A stretch of DNA of 64,000 nucleotides from Delphinus delphis (Eukaryota > Chordata > Mammalia > Artiodactyla > Delphinidae). The DNA is taken from NCBI RefSeq assembly GCF_949987515.2, contig NC_082694.2, positions 11,215,958 to 11,279,957 on the forward strand. Direction: 5' to 3'. The translations under genes and the position numbers were made by a program. The stretch's first letter is position 1. Each line of letters opens with the position of its first letter. A model generated the notes under the pieces. It did no database searches. It saw only the letters and a list, made by a program, of their open reading frames with translations, and was not told the DNA's origin. This document shows positions 11,416 through 50,460 of the stretch, one piece after another.

Positions 11416-11608
11416 TAGTGTAGGGATCCCTCGCATCCCATTTTACAGATAGGAAAGGTGAGGCCTGAAGCAGTGACGCGCCTTGCCTGAGTTCACAAGG
11501 CTGGAAAGAGGCAGAAGCAGCCTCCTCTGCACAGCCTTCCCTGCACCCTAAAAAGAGCAGCGGCAGCCCGAAGCCAGGGTCCTCCTCGGGCAAAGAGGAG
11601 GACCTCGC

Positions 11609-11696
11609 TCCCAGTAGCACCCGAAGCTCACAGTTGCCCCTCCCAGCTCCCATCCCAGTAGCACCCGAAGCTCACAGCTGCCCCTCCCAGCTCCCA
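11609..11696. repeat. 44-bp tandem duplication
   Basis: Two adjacent 44-bp units (11609-11652 and 11653-11696) starting TCCCAGTAGCACCCGAAG, with one difference (t at 11634, c at 11678). Confidence 0.9.
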
Positions 11697-12913
11697 AATC
11701 CCGGTGCTTCTCACGTCTGGCTCTGATGTTTTTGGAGGCACTGTCTTAACAGCTCCCTCGGAGGAGCCGCCTCTCTACCCGGGCCCTCGGAGCTCTAGGG
11801 CGCACTTAATGCCTTTTTATCCACCCTACTGTGTGCTGGGCCCGGCACCAGTGTGGACTGGGAAGCAAGTCTGCCAGACGGGTAGCTCCAGCCGACTGCA
11901 GCAGGGCCACCAGCGCTGGACTGGGCCCTGGCGGTGGCACACTGGGCTCTTCCTCATTGTGGATGGGATTCTAGGGTGAAAGGAGCTGAACTGTCATGTG
12001 AAAGTCCAGGAAGAAAAGGGACAAGGCAGAGAACACCCGTTTGCCCCCCGGGATGTCAGACCGTGGGCTGGAGGTGAGACCTGGGAGGGAGGGCTTGGGA
12101 GCCAGCTGTGCCATCAGTCCCTGCAGCCTTTGCAAGGCCACATCTCTGTCATCAGTGCTGGCCAAGCACTCAGAGCTGAGGTTGGGGGCCCTGGCAGGGG
12201 ACAGTAGGGAAGAGCAAAGACAATAAAAACATCCAAGACCCAAACCCCTGCCCTTGAAACGTCCTGGTTTGGTGGGGGGACACCACAGCATTTAGAGCAA
12301 TGCAGTGGGACGGCAGCACACGCCCCAGGTACAGAGGCAGCCTGAGAAGGCAAAGATTAACTCCAGGGGACAAGAAATCCATCTTGCAAGATAAACAAGA
12401 GTTTTTTACGCACACAGGAAGGTCAGGGCCTTCAAGTTCCCAGGAAGAGGGAGTGGAATGTCCACTACATGCACAGACACAGCGGCAGTGCTGAGCTGGA
12501 CCATCAGAGCTGGGTGAGCCTGGGGTGAGGGCCAGACAGCGATGCAGCTGGACTTGGGACAGGGGTCAGACCTGCATTTAGAGTCTGGGCAGTCACATTC
12601 CAAGGGGTTTGGACTTTCTTCTGAGGGCAGTGAAGGATTTGGAGCCAGGGAGGGACAGAATCTTATCCACGACTGGCTGTCTGGCTCTGGGGACCTAGGT
12701 CCTGGGATTCCCAGTGATGAGGACCTGGGAGGTAGTACGGAGGAGACAAATTTCAGATTCATTCAGGACGTAGAGTGTCTGGGGATAGCGCTGAGGGGAG
12801 GCCAGGCTTTGGGGGTGGAGGGGAAGGCAGGAAAGAATACAAGTCTCCGGCAGCTGTGCGTTCAGCCACTGTATCGGCCAGCAGACCACGGTGGAGTAAA
12901 CAGACGGGGAGTC
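11697..12913. other. Intergenic, no feature recognised
   Basis: GC-rich, no convincing exon. Short open frames only. Confidence 0.3.
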
Positions 12914-13137
12914 GGGCTTCCCTGGTGGCGCAGTGGTGGAGAGTCCGCCTGCCGATGCAGGGGACACGGGTTCGTGCCCCGGTCCAGGAAGATCCCACAT
13001 GCCGCGGAGCGGCTGGGCCTGTGAGCCATGGCCGCTAAGCCTGCGCGTCCGGAGCCTGTGCTCCTCCACAGGAGAGGCCATGACAGTGAGAGGCCCGCGT
13101 ACCACAAAAAACAACAAAAAACAACAACAAAAAAAAC
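12914..13137 (+). mobile_element. CHR-family tRNA-derived SINE (sense)
   Basis: From 'gggcttccctggtggcgcag' to the (ACAAAA)n-type tail near 13105-13137. Likely target duplications 'aaacagacggggagtc' (left) and 'aaacagggagtc' (right, gapped). Confidence 0.9.
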
Positions 13138-14364
13138 CAAACAGGGAGTCATCTTTCTCACATAATGAGAAAAAAGTCTGAGGAAAGAGGTGGCTATGTT
13201 TGTCCAACAGTCTTCAGTGTCTGGGCCGATGTCTTTGCCCTCTCCTTGTCAGTAGCCCGGCCATGGTGTTCTCGTTCACGGCAGGAAGGGGACATGGCTG
13301 AGCAGTGGGCATGGTGGTGACTGCCCAGCCCACCTCTTCACACTGATGGACACGCCCCCCTCCCCTCTGGAAACGACCTGATACCAATGATCGCCAATGA
13401 TGGCTGATGTGGGAGACAAAGGCTCTGCCCTCTGGACTCAGGCAGGGCGTCCCTGCAGGGTGGCCAGCTCATCCACCAAGGCCTCGGCTGCAACCTCACT
13501 GCAGGCCACCTCCTCCCTCTGCCTGGTCCTGCGTCCTCCACCTGTCCCAGGTGCATCTCCCAAGAGCCCTCCCTGGTGAAGCTGCATGCACGCAGCTTCG
13601 GTCTCAGAGTCTGTCCCCGGGGAAACTCAATCTCAGACAACCAGTGATGTCTGACCCCTTTATCCGGAGGGAAAAATGTTTCCCCAGTCTTGCACCCCAC
13701 CCTCCACTGGAGCAGACCTCTGATTCTCTCTCATTAGCCAGAATCGAGCCCCAGCTGCAAGGCAGCTTGGGTACATTGCTGCTGTTAGCAATAGCTGGAT
13801 CCTGCCAGCAAAGGGGGAGCCAGACATGGGTGAGGGAACCCTGACTGTCACACGCGCTTAACTTAACAACTCGGCGCTAACGTGAAAGCGAGAAGAAAGT
13901 GTGATTCAGGGATGCACAACCTTCCTGGGATGACGTTCTGCATGTTTTGATAAACTGGGCCATATTTTTCTGTTTCCTGTGCTTTGAGAACGTCTCCTTA
14001 CAGGGAAGGGTCAAGACAAGGAAGAAAACTTGGAGAAACCCTGGGGCTTTGAGCTATGACTTGATACTGCGGCGCTCTGGATTTGAGATCCAGATGTCTT
14101 CCTCTCTGTAAGGTAAGGATGCACCGCCTCTGAGGGGGCTGATACAGGGAGGGGGGCTGGTGCAGAGGCCTAGGGGGCGGGGCTGGGAGGGGAAGGATGG
14201 GCCAGAGATGACCCTCTTCGCTTGCACCCTGCAGGAGATGCAGCCAAAGGCCCTGGAGCAAGGGTGTAAGTGGGGGACTGGGGCCAATGGGACACTTTAA
14301 AGTGGGCAGAAACCAGTGTGCTTCCTGGACGCCCTGGTGGATAAGTTAGAATAAAAGAGGTGTC
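13138..14364. other. Intergenic, no gene recognised
   Basis: No exon or clear repeat. Overlapping open frames of up to 145 codons look like chance. Confidence 0.3.
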
Positions 14365-14377
14365 TAGGTGAGGTCTT

Positions 14378-15239
14378 TTTTTTTTTTTTTTAAAGTAGAC
14401 AACGTATATTTGGGTCTTGTTTTCTGATCTACTCCCACAATCCCTGCCTTTTATTTGGTGCATTTAAACCATGAACATTCACAATGATTATTGATATAGT
14501 TCCATCAATATACTGTATTTTTTTTTACATCTTTATTGGAGTATAATTGCTTTACAATGGTGTGTTAGTTTCTGCTTTATAACAAAGTGAATCAGTTATA
14601 CATATACATATGTTCCCATATCTCTTCCCTCTTGTGTCTCCCTCCCTCCCTCCCTCCCTATCCCACCCCTCCAGGCTGTCACAAAGCACTGAGCTGATCT
14701 CCTTGTGCTATGCGGCTGCTTCCCACTAGCTATCTATTTTACGTTTGGTAGTGTATATATGTCCACGCCACTCTCTCGCTTTGTCACAGCTTACCCTTCC
14801 CGCTCCCCATATCCTCAAGTCCATTCTCTAGTAGGTCTGTGTCTTTATTCCCGTCTTACCCCTAGGTTCTTCATGACATTTTTTTTTCTTAAATTCCATA
14901 TATATGTGTTAGCATACGGTATTTGTCTTTCTCTTTCTGACTTACTTCACTCTGTATGACAGACTCTAGGTCCATCCACCTCATTACAAATAGCTCAATT
15001 TCGTTTCTTTTTATGGCTGAGTAATATTCCATTGTATATATGTGCCACATCTTCTTTATCCATTCATCCGATGATGGACACTTAGGTTGTTTCCATCTCC
15101 TGGCTATTGTAAATAGAGCTGCATTGAACATTTTGGTACATGATTCTTTTTGAATTATGGTTTTCTCAGGGTATATGCCCAGTAGTGGGATTGCTGGGTC
15201 ATATGGTAGTTCTATTTGTAGTTTTTTAAGGAACCTCCA
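14378..15239 (-). mobile_element. 5'-truncated L1 with probable 3' transduction
   Basis: On the minus strand, L1 ORF2 enters truncated near 15239. The C-terminal ORF2 frame (about 15131-14889; motif IKKMWHIYTMEYYSAIKR) is still partly open, and the L1 3' UTR runs to its A-run at 14518-14526 (CAATAAAGATGT before the A's). A further ~120 bp of unrelated-phase L1 endonuclease-region sequence follows, then a second long A-run (14376-14391). Target duplications TAGGTGAGGTCTT (14365-14377) and TAGGTGGGGTCTT (15240-15252) enclose the whole unit, so both parts seem to have inserted together. Confidence 0.75.
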
Positions 15240-15252
15240 TAGGTGGGGTCTT

Positions 15253-16140
15253 GACTCACCCCAGGTGCTTAATCACTACCTCTAACATTTCTTCTCTGAT
15301 AAGACACACACACAGAGGAGATAGAGGGTCTTACACGCCCGTTCCAGATTTGTATGCAGAGATCAATCCCAACACAGTCAGGCTGAGTAGGTCGGTACGA
15401 GTTCCTGGGAGTAAAGTCTCTGTGCAGGGGAGGTCCAGCGTCACCATGGAAATGTCACCCACAGCCTCCACCCCCCGGCCCACGAGTTGCTGAGAGGTGA
15501 TGGGCCAGCTTCTGTGTAATGACCAGGCTAGGACAGAGGCAGGGACATGCAGCTTTGGAGATGGCTGACCGAGGGACAGGAGTGCTGGGAATAAGACTCG
15601 TCATCTTCTGGTGTCCCAGGATGCACCGGGTCCCACCCGGGAGAATCTAGCAGCAGAACGTGGGGTGTGAGCTCTGCAGATGTCGGGGGACGTCGGCACT
15701 GCTCCCCCACTGCTCATTACGTTGATCAAGGGCTGCCTGAGGTCCTCCATGGTCAACGTGCAGCTATCACTGAGTTGTGCTCCCTGGCAAATCCCTAACG
15801 GGAAGGTCAGTGACAGATTTGGGGGCAGGAGGGGGCAGGAGGGTGAGGGTAACACCCTGTCAACTAGGGATTTTCCATTCCTGCTGAGGTAGACCCCAGA
15901 GCTAATATGTTGTTTATTTTTCAAATTTTAATGGTTTTTTTTTTTCTTATCTCATTTAAAGATCACAGCCCAGTTATTGGTCAAAGCAGAACTTGGGCTG
16001 TCTGGACAAAGCTGGCAATCAAACCTGCTACCGACTTGTTCAGCCAGGGCCATAGAGCGCAGCTGGCAGGACCCTGCATCCCAATGCCCGTGGCCCCAGT
16101 GCCCAGCATGGCCTTGAGGCTCAGGACAAGGTTGTGGGAT
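15253..16140. other. Intergenic, no gene recognised
   Basis: No exon recognised; mixed composition, with a T-run near 15935. Nothing distinctive. Confidence 0.3.
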
Positions 16141-16733
16141 TGAGGCAGGAGATAGATGGGCCCCAGGCTGAGCTCCAAAATGGCAGGAGTGAGAGAGGAG
16201 CTGAGCCCCGCCCAGATAAGAGATAGAGACCACATATTCCTTGTTCTTGAGGTCAAGGAGACCTTCCCGACTATACGTGCTCAGGAGGTCCCAAAGGGAG
16301 TGATGTCAACCTAGCTATACTCCTCTTTGCTAGAATCCATCTTGGCTAAGAGATGCATGCGCACACATGGGAGGACCCTGAGATAAACCAAATATGGACA
16401 CAGAACCAGGCAGAGCAAGATCATTGGCCAAAGGAAACCTGGAACAAATGCCCCATGTAAGTGATTCAAACTACCCTGAGGGCGCAACTCTCTCTCTCTG
16501 TGTCTATCCACACGTACTCTTTTTCTTCCTAATAAACACTTTACTTGTTTTGCTACTTTCTCTCTTTGTGGGAATTCATTTCTGCAACGCCCAAGGGCCA
16601 GGGGCCTTGTCACTGGCCATCGTGGTCTCGAGGCTAGGATTCAGCGTTCTTGCCGCCTCGGCCTGACTTCAATCTCTGGCTGGGGAACCGAAACCCTGCT
16701 TTAAGCCGCTGCAGGCTGAGGCCACCTGAGATC
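16141..16733 (+). mobile_element. Solo LTR-like element, copy 2
   Basis: Same family and orientation as 8954-9597: starts TGAGGCAGGAGATAGATGG, poly(A) signal 'taataaac' near 16530, ends GAGATCA. It is shorter than copy 1 because of small deletions. No matching target duplication at the outer ends of the two copies and no retroviral internal frame between them, so they look like independent solo LTRs, not one provirus. Confidence 0.65.
16615..16688 (+). other. tRNA-Glu-like segment inside LTR copy 2
   Basis: Counterpart of 9480-9551: 'cgtggtctcgaggctaggat' aligns with the tRNA-Glu D-arm, followed by the decayed anticodon and T arms and 'ctggggaacc'. More decayed at the 5' end than copy 1. Confidence 0.5.
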
Positions 16734-16787
16734 AGGGTGTCTTAGTCTGAGCTCCCCTGAAGCCCACCCTGAGGCAAGGATGTCGGT

Positions 16788-16836
16788 GCAGGATCCAGGG
16801 AGCCCCATGGGAAAGCAGGGGCTCCCTGGATCCTGC
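16788..16836. repeat. Perfect 19-bp inverted repeat (hairpin)
   Basis: Left arm GCAGGATCCAGGGAGCCCC (16788-16806), an 11-base loop (16807-16817), and an exactly complementary right arm (16818-16836). About 70% GC, so a very stable stem as RNA. Function unknown. Confidence 0.9.
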
Positions 16837-17724
16837 TGGGTGAGGGCCACCCAGCAAAGCCCAGCCTGGCTTGGCCCAGGGGGTGCGTCCCTCTGCTGGG
16901 GGCTCTGAGGAGTCTGGTAGGCTGCCTCGGGTCTTCCCCACAGAAGATGAGAGCTGGGGAGAGTCCTAGAGAGAGAGGACAGCCGTCCTGAAGGAAGGAA
17001 GGTGGCCGGGAGCTGCAGCAGCTGCAGGTGAACTAGGGGGTGCCGGGGCTCAGGGCTGGGTCCACAGTGTGTGCCCAGTGGGTGGGGGGCCTTGCAATGT
17101 GATGGGAGGACAGGACAGCACCCCATGAAGGAGAGCAGGGACATGAGGGAGAGGGCTGGGTGAGGGGTCTTCTCCTGCCCCCCCAGGCCTCTGCACCCCC
17201 CAGCCCTGGCCAGGGCATCCCTGACTTTGCTTAAGCTGCATGAGTTTGGTTTCTGGAACTTGCACCCAAACTATTCTTACTGAAGTGGAAATGACACTAC
17301 AAACCGGAGCTCTGGAGACAGTCTCAGTGTCCCTGTGTAGCTGCCCTAGAAGCAGGGCCCGGTGGGCTGGGCCGGAAAACCCTCCACGGGGTGCTTTCTG
17401 TGTAATTGCTGTCGGGACCTGTCACATGGTGGTCGGTTCCAGTGCGGACACCACGAAACCGACCAACTCCAGGCTTTTGACTGTACAAATGACTTCTACT
17501 TGGATGTGGTTACTCAGTAAATACTTAACAATGACCATCTCAGATAGCCACCAGGCAAGAACGTGAGAGATGAACGGTGGCTTTTCAAGCTATGGGGGCG
17601 ATTAGGAAGTGAGCAGGGAATGAAGCCAGAGTTTTCTCTCCAGTGACTTCCCCTCCTGCCTCCCCCTCCCCTTCAGGAGCAGAAAAGAGTCAATACAAAA
17701 CTGTAAGCCCTAGAATAGGCTAAG
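16837..17724. other. Intergenic DNA downstream of MALL
   Basis: No exon or recognisable repeat. Lies past the likely MALL poly(A) site. Confidence 0.35.
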
Positions 17725-19034
17725 ACAAGTCCCTTGCACATAATAATTTATTTCATTTCAAAATGGCATCGGGTCCACGCAGTTAAGGGGCTGAGCCCTG
17801 ACTCAACGTTAGAGATTGAGGCCAAGCAGCTGGAACCCCAGCACAGGGACAGAAACGCCAGATGGCAAGCCTACTTTTGAAAAACATTTACTTGGGAATC
17901 CAGCACCTCGATTGTACACTTCTCTGTGCCTTTTCTTTGAGAATGGCCCCGAAGTGCAAATGCATTTGCATGTCCTGGCCCCTGGGCGCCCTTCACTGCA
18001 GGAGGCTGGCTGGGTGGTTCCAGGCCCCTCCCAGCTGGACCACTCAGGGATGCATGGGAAACAGTAGGAACCCTGGGATGGGTCCTTTCCGGCCTCATCA
18101 ATGTCCCACGTGTGACAGGAGCCCAGAGGAGAATCCTGGCATGTAATGTCCTGCCGGCTTCCTTGATGGTCTTTTCTGAGGGACAGGGTGACTCCCAGTC
18201 CTTAGGGGGTGGGGTCCGGAGGCCTGACCCAGGCGTCCTGCAGCCCTGCAGTTCTCTGAGCAGAGCGGCCTGACTTATAGTTACAGAGAAGCGGGTTACA
18301 CCCTTCCCTCCCTGACCCCTCCTCCCCTCCCCCAGGTCTTGCTGTGTAAAAATTTTCTAGAACCAATCGCTTATTTCCCCCACAAATCTACCCTCAAAGC
18401 TGATTTTACACAGATTTCCCTTGGCTCCCAAAGCTGGGGAGGAAAGGGGAGGGCATGTGAATGGGGGTCGGGCAGCGTGGGAGGGGGCATTGGGTTTGGA
18501 CCACTGCTGAGAAGCAGAGACAGGACCACGGGACAGGAACAAGGTCTATGGGTCTTCAGATCTGAAAGCGTTGACAGCACCATTTCGATTTTAAGAAAAT
18601 TATGAAGGTTCCCATAGACCTGCTGTGGGGAATCTCGTTGCTGAGGCCCAAACAGGCCTGATGATGGTAGACCTTGAATTTTCAGTAGTGAGGGCTTACA
18701 GATGTTAGTTTTCTAGAAGAGCGAGGTTCATTGTCAGATAATTCCAAGAGACAGTTACTTTCCCAGGCAAAACAAAACAAAACGAAACAAAACAAAACAA
18801 CAAAGCCCTCCTCCCAGCTTTTTCATATTCATCACAATGAATTAAAATGTCCGAACAGATCTGCCCAGCATGCGATTTCATCACTCGTTCCGAAAAGATG
18901 GTCTGTTGATCCAGTGATGTCATCGTTGAGCTTCTGTTTATCACGCAGATGGCACATGTTGAAAACCTCTTTGGGGAGCTGATACTCCAGGCTTCAAAAC
19001 AGCATTTCCCATGCCGGCCCAGCTCCCTGCTCCT
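17725..19034 (-). other. MALL: Probable MALL 3' UTR
   Basis: Extends from the MALL stop codon (19035-19037) to just past the first good AATAAA on the minus strand (17747-17752), about 1.3 kb. No repeat insertion breaks it except a short AAAAC-type run (18770-18802, T-rich in the transcript). The end is inferred from the signal alone. Confidence 0.5.
17747..17752 (-). terminator. MALL: Candidate MALL poly(A) signal
   Basis: AATAAA on the minus strand (TTTATT on plus), followed downstream by 'ttattatgtgcaagg', a mild GT-rich element. It is the best candidate I noticed beyond the MALL stop codon. Confidence 0.45.
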
Positions 19035-47440
<28,406 letters not shown>

Positions 47441-47778
47441 AATTTTATTTATTTTTGGCTGCGTTGGGTCTTCATTGCTGCACGCGGGCTTTCTCTAGTT
47501 GTGGCCAGCGGGGGCTACTCTTCATTGCGGTGTGCGGGCTTCTCACTGCAGTGGCTTCTCTTGTTGCAGAGCACGGGCTCTAGGCGTGTGGGCTTCAGTA
47601 GTTGCAGCACTCGGGCTCAGTAGTTGTGGCTCGCAGGCTCTAGAGTGCAGGCTCAGTCATTGTGGCGCACAGGCTTAGCTGCTCCGCGGCGTGTAGGATC
47701 TCCCCAGACCAGGGATCGAACCTGTGTCCCCTGCATTCGCAGGTGGTTTCTTAACCACTGTGCCACCAGGGAAGTCCC
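47441..47778 (-). mobile_element. Long CHR-related SINE (antisense)
   Basis: 'tttttggctgcgttgggtct' to 'accactgtgccaccagggaa'. Approximate target duplications 'ccatcctgatattttttaaa' / 'ccattctgattttaaaaaat'. Confidence 0.85.
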
Positions 47779-47794
47779 TCCATTCTGATTTTAA

Positions 47795-48430
47795 AAAATC
47801 ATTTCAAAATTGTTTTTGTTGGTGTATAATATGCTTACAGAAAAAATGCACAAAACATACAGACCATGAAACCACCACCCAGAGCAAGAAATAGAACGTT
47901 GCCAGACGCCACCCAGTCATTTCGCCCTCCCTTCTCCCCAGATGTCTGCTCCCATGATGTCTAACCCTATCAGTCAGTTCTGCTTGATTTTGAATGAATT
48001 TCTGTGCGTCTGGCTTCTTTCGCCCAACATTATGCCTGGGAAACTCATCCACGTTGTTGTGTGCTGCTGTAGTTCACTCACTGCTGCACGGTATTCCATT
48101 GTATAAATATTCTACACTTTACTCATTCTATTGTTTATGAACATTTGGGTTATTTCAATTTGGGGTCTTAATTAGTAACACTGCTATGAAAATTCTAGAA
48201 CATATCTTTCAGGGCATCTAGGTATGCATTTTTATTGGGAATATCTCAGGAATGGAATTGTGGGTCATGTGGTGTGCGTTTTTAGATAATGTCAAGCTAT
48301 TTTTCAAAGTGGTTAAACCATTTATACTCCTACCAACAATGTACACAAATACTATTGCTTATAATTGATGTTTGCATGTTTATTATCATACACTTGGTGT
48401 TTGCGTGATATATATGTTCCTACTCTTTTA
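47795..48430 (-). repeat. Old L1 fragment, antisense
   Basis: Inverted L1 text: 'attccattgtataaatattc', 'tatactcctaccaacaatgt'. Confidence 0.65.
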
Positions 48431-48463
48431 CTTCTAACTTACCTATATCACTATATTTATAAT

Positions 48464-48464
<1 letters not shown>

Positions 48465-48504
<40 letters not shown>
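48465..48504. repeat. (GT)20 microsatellite
   Basis: Uninterrupted GT repeat of 40 bp, intergenic. Confidence 0.97.
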
Positions 48505-48507
<3 letters not shown>

Positions 48508-48554
48508 GTTATGACAGAGTTGGGCCTTTGTTTTTAATCTGTTTTGCAATTTGC

Positions 48555-48677
48555 TTTTTTTTTTTTTTGTCTGTGCCACACAGCTTGTGGGATCTTAGTT
48601 CCCAGACCAGGGATTGAACCCTCGGCCATGGCAGTGAAAGTGCTGTGTCCTGACCACTGGACCACTAGAGAACGCCC
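48555..48677 (-). mobile_element. Short tRNA-derived SINE (antisense)
   Basis: T-run, 'tctgtgccacacagcttgtg', 'gaccactggaccactagaga'. Short target duplication CAATTTGCT at both ends. Confidence 0.8.
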
Positions 48678-48689
48678 AACAATTTGCTG

Positions 48690-50460
48690 CCTTTAATTGG
48701 TATTTTTAGACTATTTACATTTAATGTAATTATTGATATATTTGGATTTTGGTCTACCATTTCATTTTTTGTTTTTTATTTGTTTGCTCTGTGTTTCATT
48801 TCTTTCTTTCATCTTTTGGGCCTCCTTTTGGATTTTAAAAACATTTTTATTATTCCATCTTAATTCATCTACTGAGTTTTTTACCATGTCTCTTTGTATT
48901 ATTTGTTTAGAAGTTGCTCTAGGATTTACAGTATACATACTTAACTTTCCAGTCAACTCAAGAGTACTTTGCCACTTCGGATGGAGTGAAGACCATATAG
49001 GTCCCTTTACCCTCTTCTTTTCAGTTGTAGTTGTCATTCATGTTATAAATGCATACGTTGAAAACCCCATCAGACAATGTTATGTTTTTTGCTTTCAACC
49101 ATCATACATATTTTAAAGAACTTACTTAAGAGAAAAAATTAATCTGTTTACCCAGATATTTACCATTTCTGTTGCTGTTCCTTCATTCTTTTTTTTGTTT
49201 GTTTGTTTTTTTGTGGTACGCGGGCCTCTCACTGCTGTGGTCTCTCCCGTTGCGGAGCACAGGCTCCGGACGCGCAGGCTCAGCGGCCATGGCTCACGGG
49301 CCCAGCCGCTCCGCGGCATGTGGGATCTTCCCGGACCGGGGCATGAACCCACGTCCCCTGCATCGGCAGGCGGACTCTCAACCACTGCGCCACCAGGGAA
49401 GCCCCTGTTCCTTCATTCTTGATGTTCCAAGCTTTCCTTTGGTATCATTTCCCTTCTGCCTGAAGAACTTCATTTAGCATTTCTTTCAGAGCAAGTCTGT
49501 TGACAATAGATTCCCTTAGTTTTCCTTCATCTGAGAATGTCTTAATTCCACCTTCGTTCCTATAGGGTATTGTTGCAGAATATAGAATTCTGGGTTGCCG
49601 GTTTTGTTTTTTCTTTCAGCACTTAAGAAATGTTTTGGCCTCTGGTTTTGATGAGAAATTCTCAGTAATTCAAACTGTTGTTCCCTCTGTTGAATGCATT
49701 GTTTTGCTTTGGCTGCTTTCAAGACTTTTTTTTCTTCGTGTTTAGTTTTATAGTTTGATTCTGATATGGCTGTGCATGGCTTTCCCTGAGTTTTTTTTTG
49801 TTGTTCACTAAGCTTCTGGAATCTGTAACTTTTAAGTCTTTCATCAAATTTTTAAAGTTTTCAGCCATTATTTCTTCAAAAAAACTTTTTTTTCCTGTAC
49901 TACACTATTTCTCCCCTCCTACTGAGACTCTGGTTACAAGAATGTTAGACCTTTTGGCATTGTCCCATGGGTTCTTAAGGATTTGTTTATTTTTTCAATC
50001 TATTTCCTTTCTATTGTTCAACTGGACAATTTGTATTGATCTATCTATATTGATTTATGTTGACCTATTGAAGTATCTTTAAATTTACTGACTTTTCTAT
50101 CATCTGCATACTGTTATTGAGTTCATGCAATTAATCTTTTTCATTTTGGTTATTGTATTTTTTGTTTCTAAAACTTCAATCTGGTTCTTTCTATATCATC
50201 TGTTTCTCTGATGAGACTATTCATTTCGAGGGGATTTGCCCTTACTTCTTAGAGCATGATTATAACAGCTGCTTTAATATCTCAATTCCAACAACCATGT
50301 CATCTCAGACTTGTTGTCTCTTATTGTCCTTTCATCTTTCCCCTTTGAGAGATTTTCCTGGGTCTTCAAATAACAAGTAATTGTGGATTTTACCTTGGAC
50401 ATTTTGAATATTATGTTATAGGATTATGGGTCTTCTTTAAATCCTATAGAGAATGTTGAT
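48690..50460 (-). repeat. Old L1 (5' part), antisense, with nested CHR SINE
   Basis: Long AT-rich inverted L1M tract ('acatttaatgtaattattga', 'ctttcagagcaagtctgttg', 'cagaatatagaattctgggt'). A CHR SINE is inserted at 49191-49404 and the L1 resumes after it. Non-coding on both strands. Confidence 0.65.
49191..49404 (-). mobile_element. CHR-family SINE (antisense) with perfect TSD
   Basis: Perfect 16-bp duplications CTGTTCCTTCATTCTT at 49175-49190 and 49405-49420. CpG-rich body nearly identical to the other young copies. Confidence 0.93.

Noticed and set aside
12933..13181. Repeated peptide pattern with ESPPADAGDTGSCPG at several loci
   Set aside because: It is the translated CHR SINE body and recurs wherever a copy lies; not a gene family.
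14889..15131. 80-codon minus-strand frame as a host gene
   Set aside because: It is the C-terminal end of L1 ORF2 in a truncated L1 copy.
8954..16733. Complete provirus bounded by the two LTR-like copies
   Set aside because: Outer flanks do not match and the DNA between has no retroviral frames but many unrelated elements.
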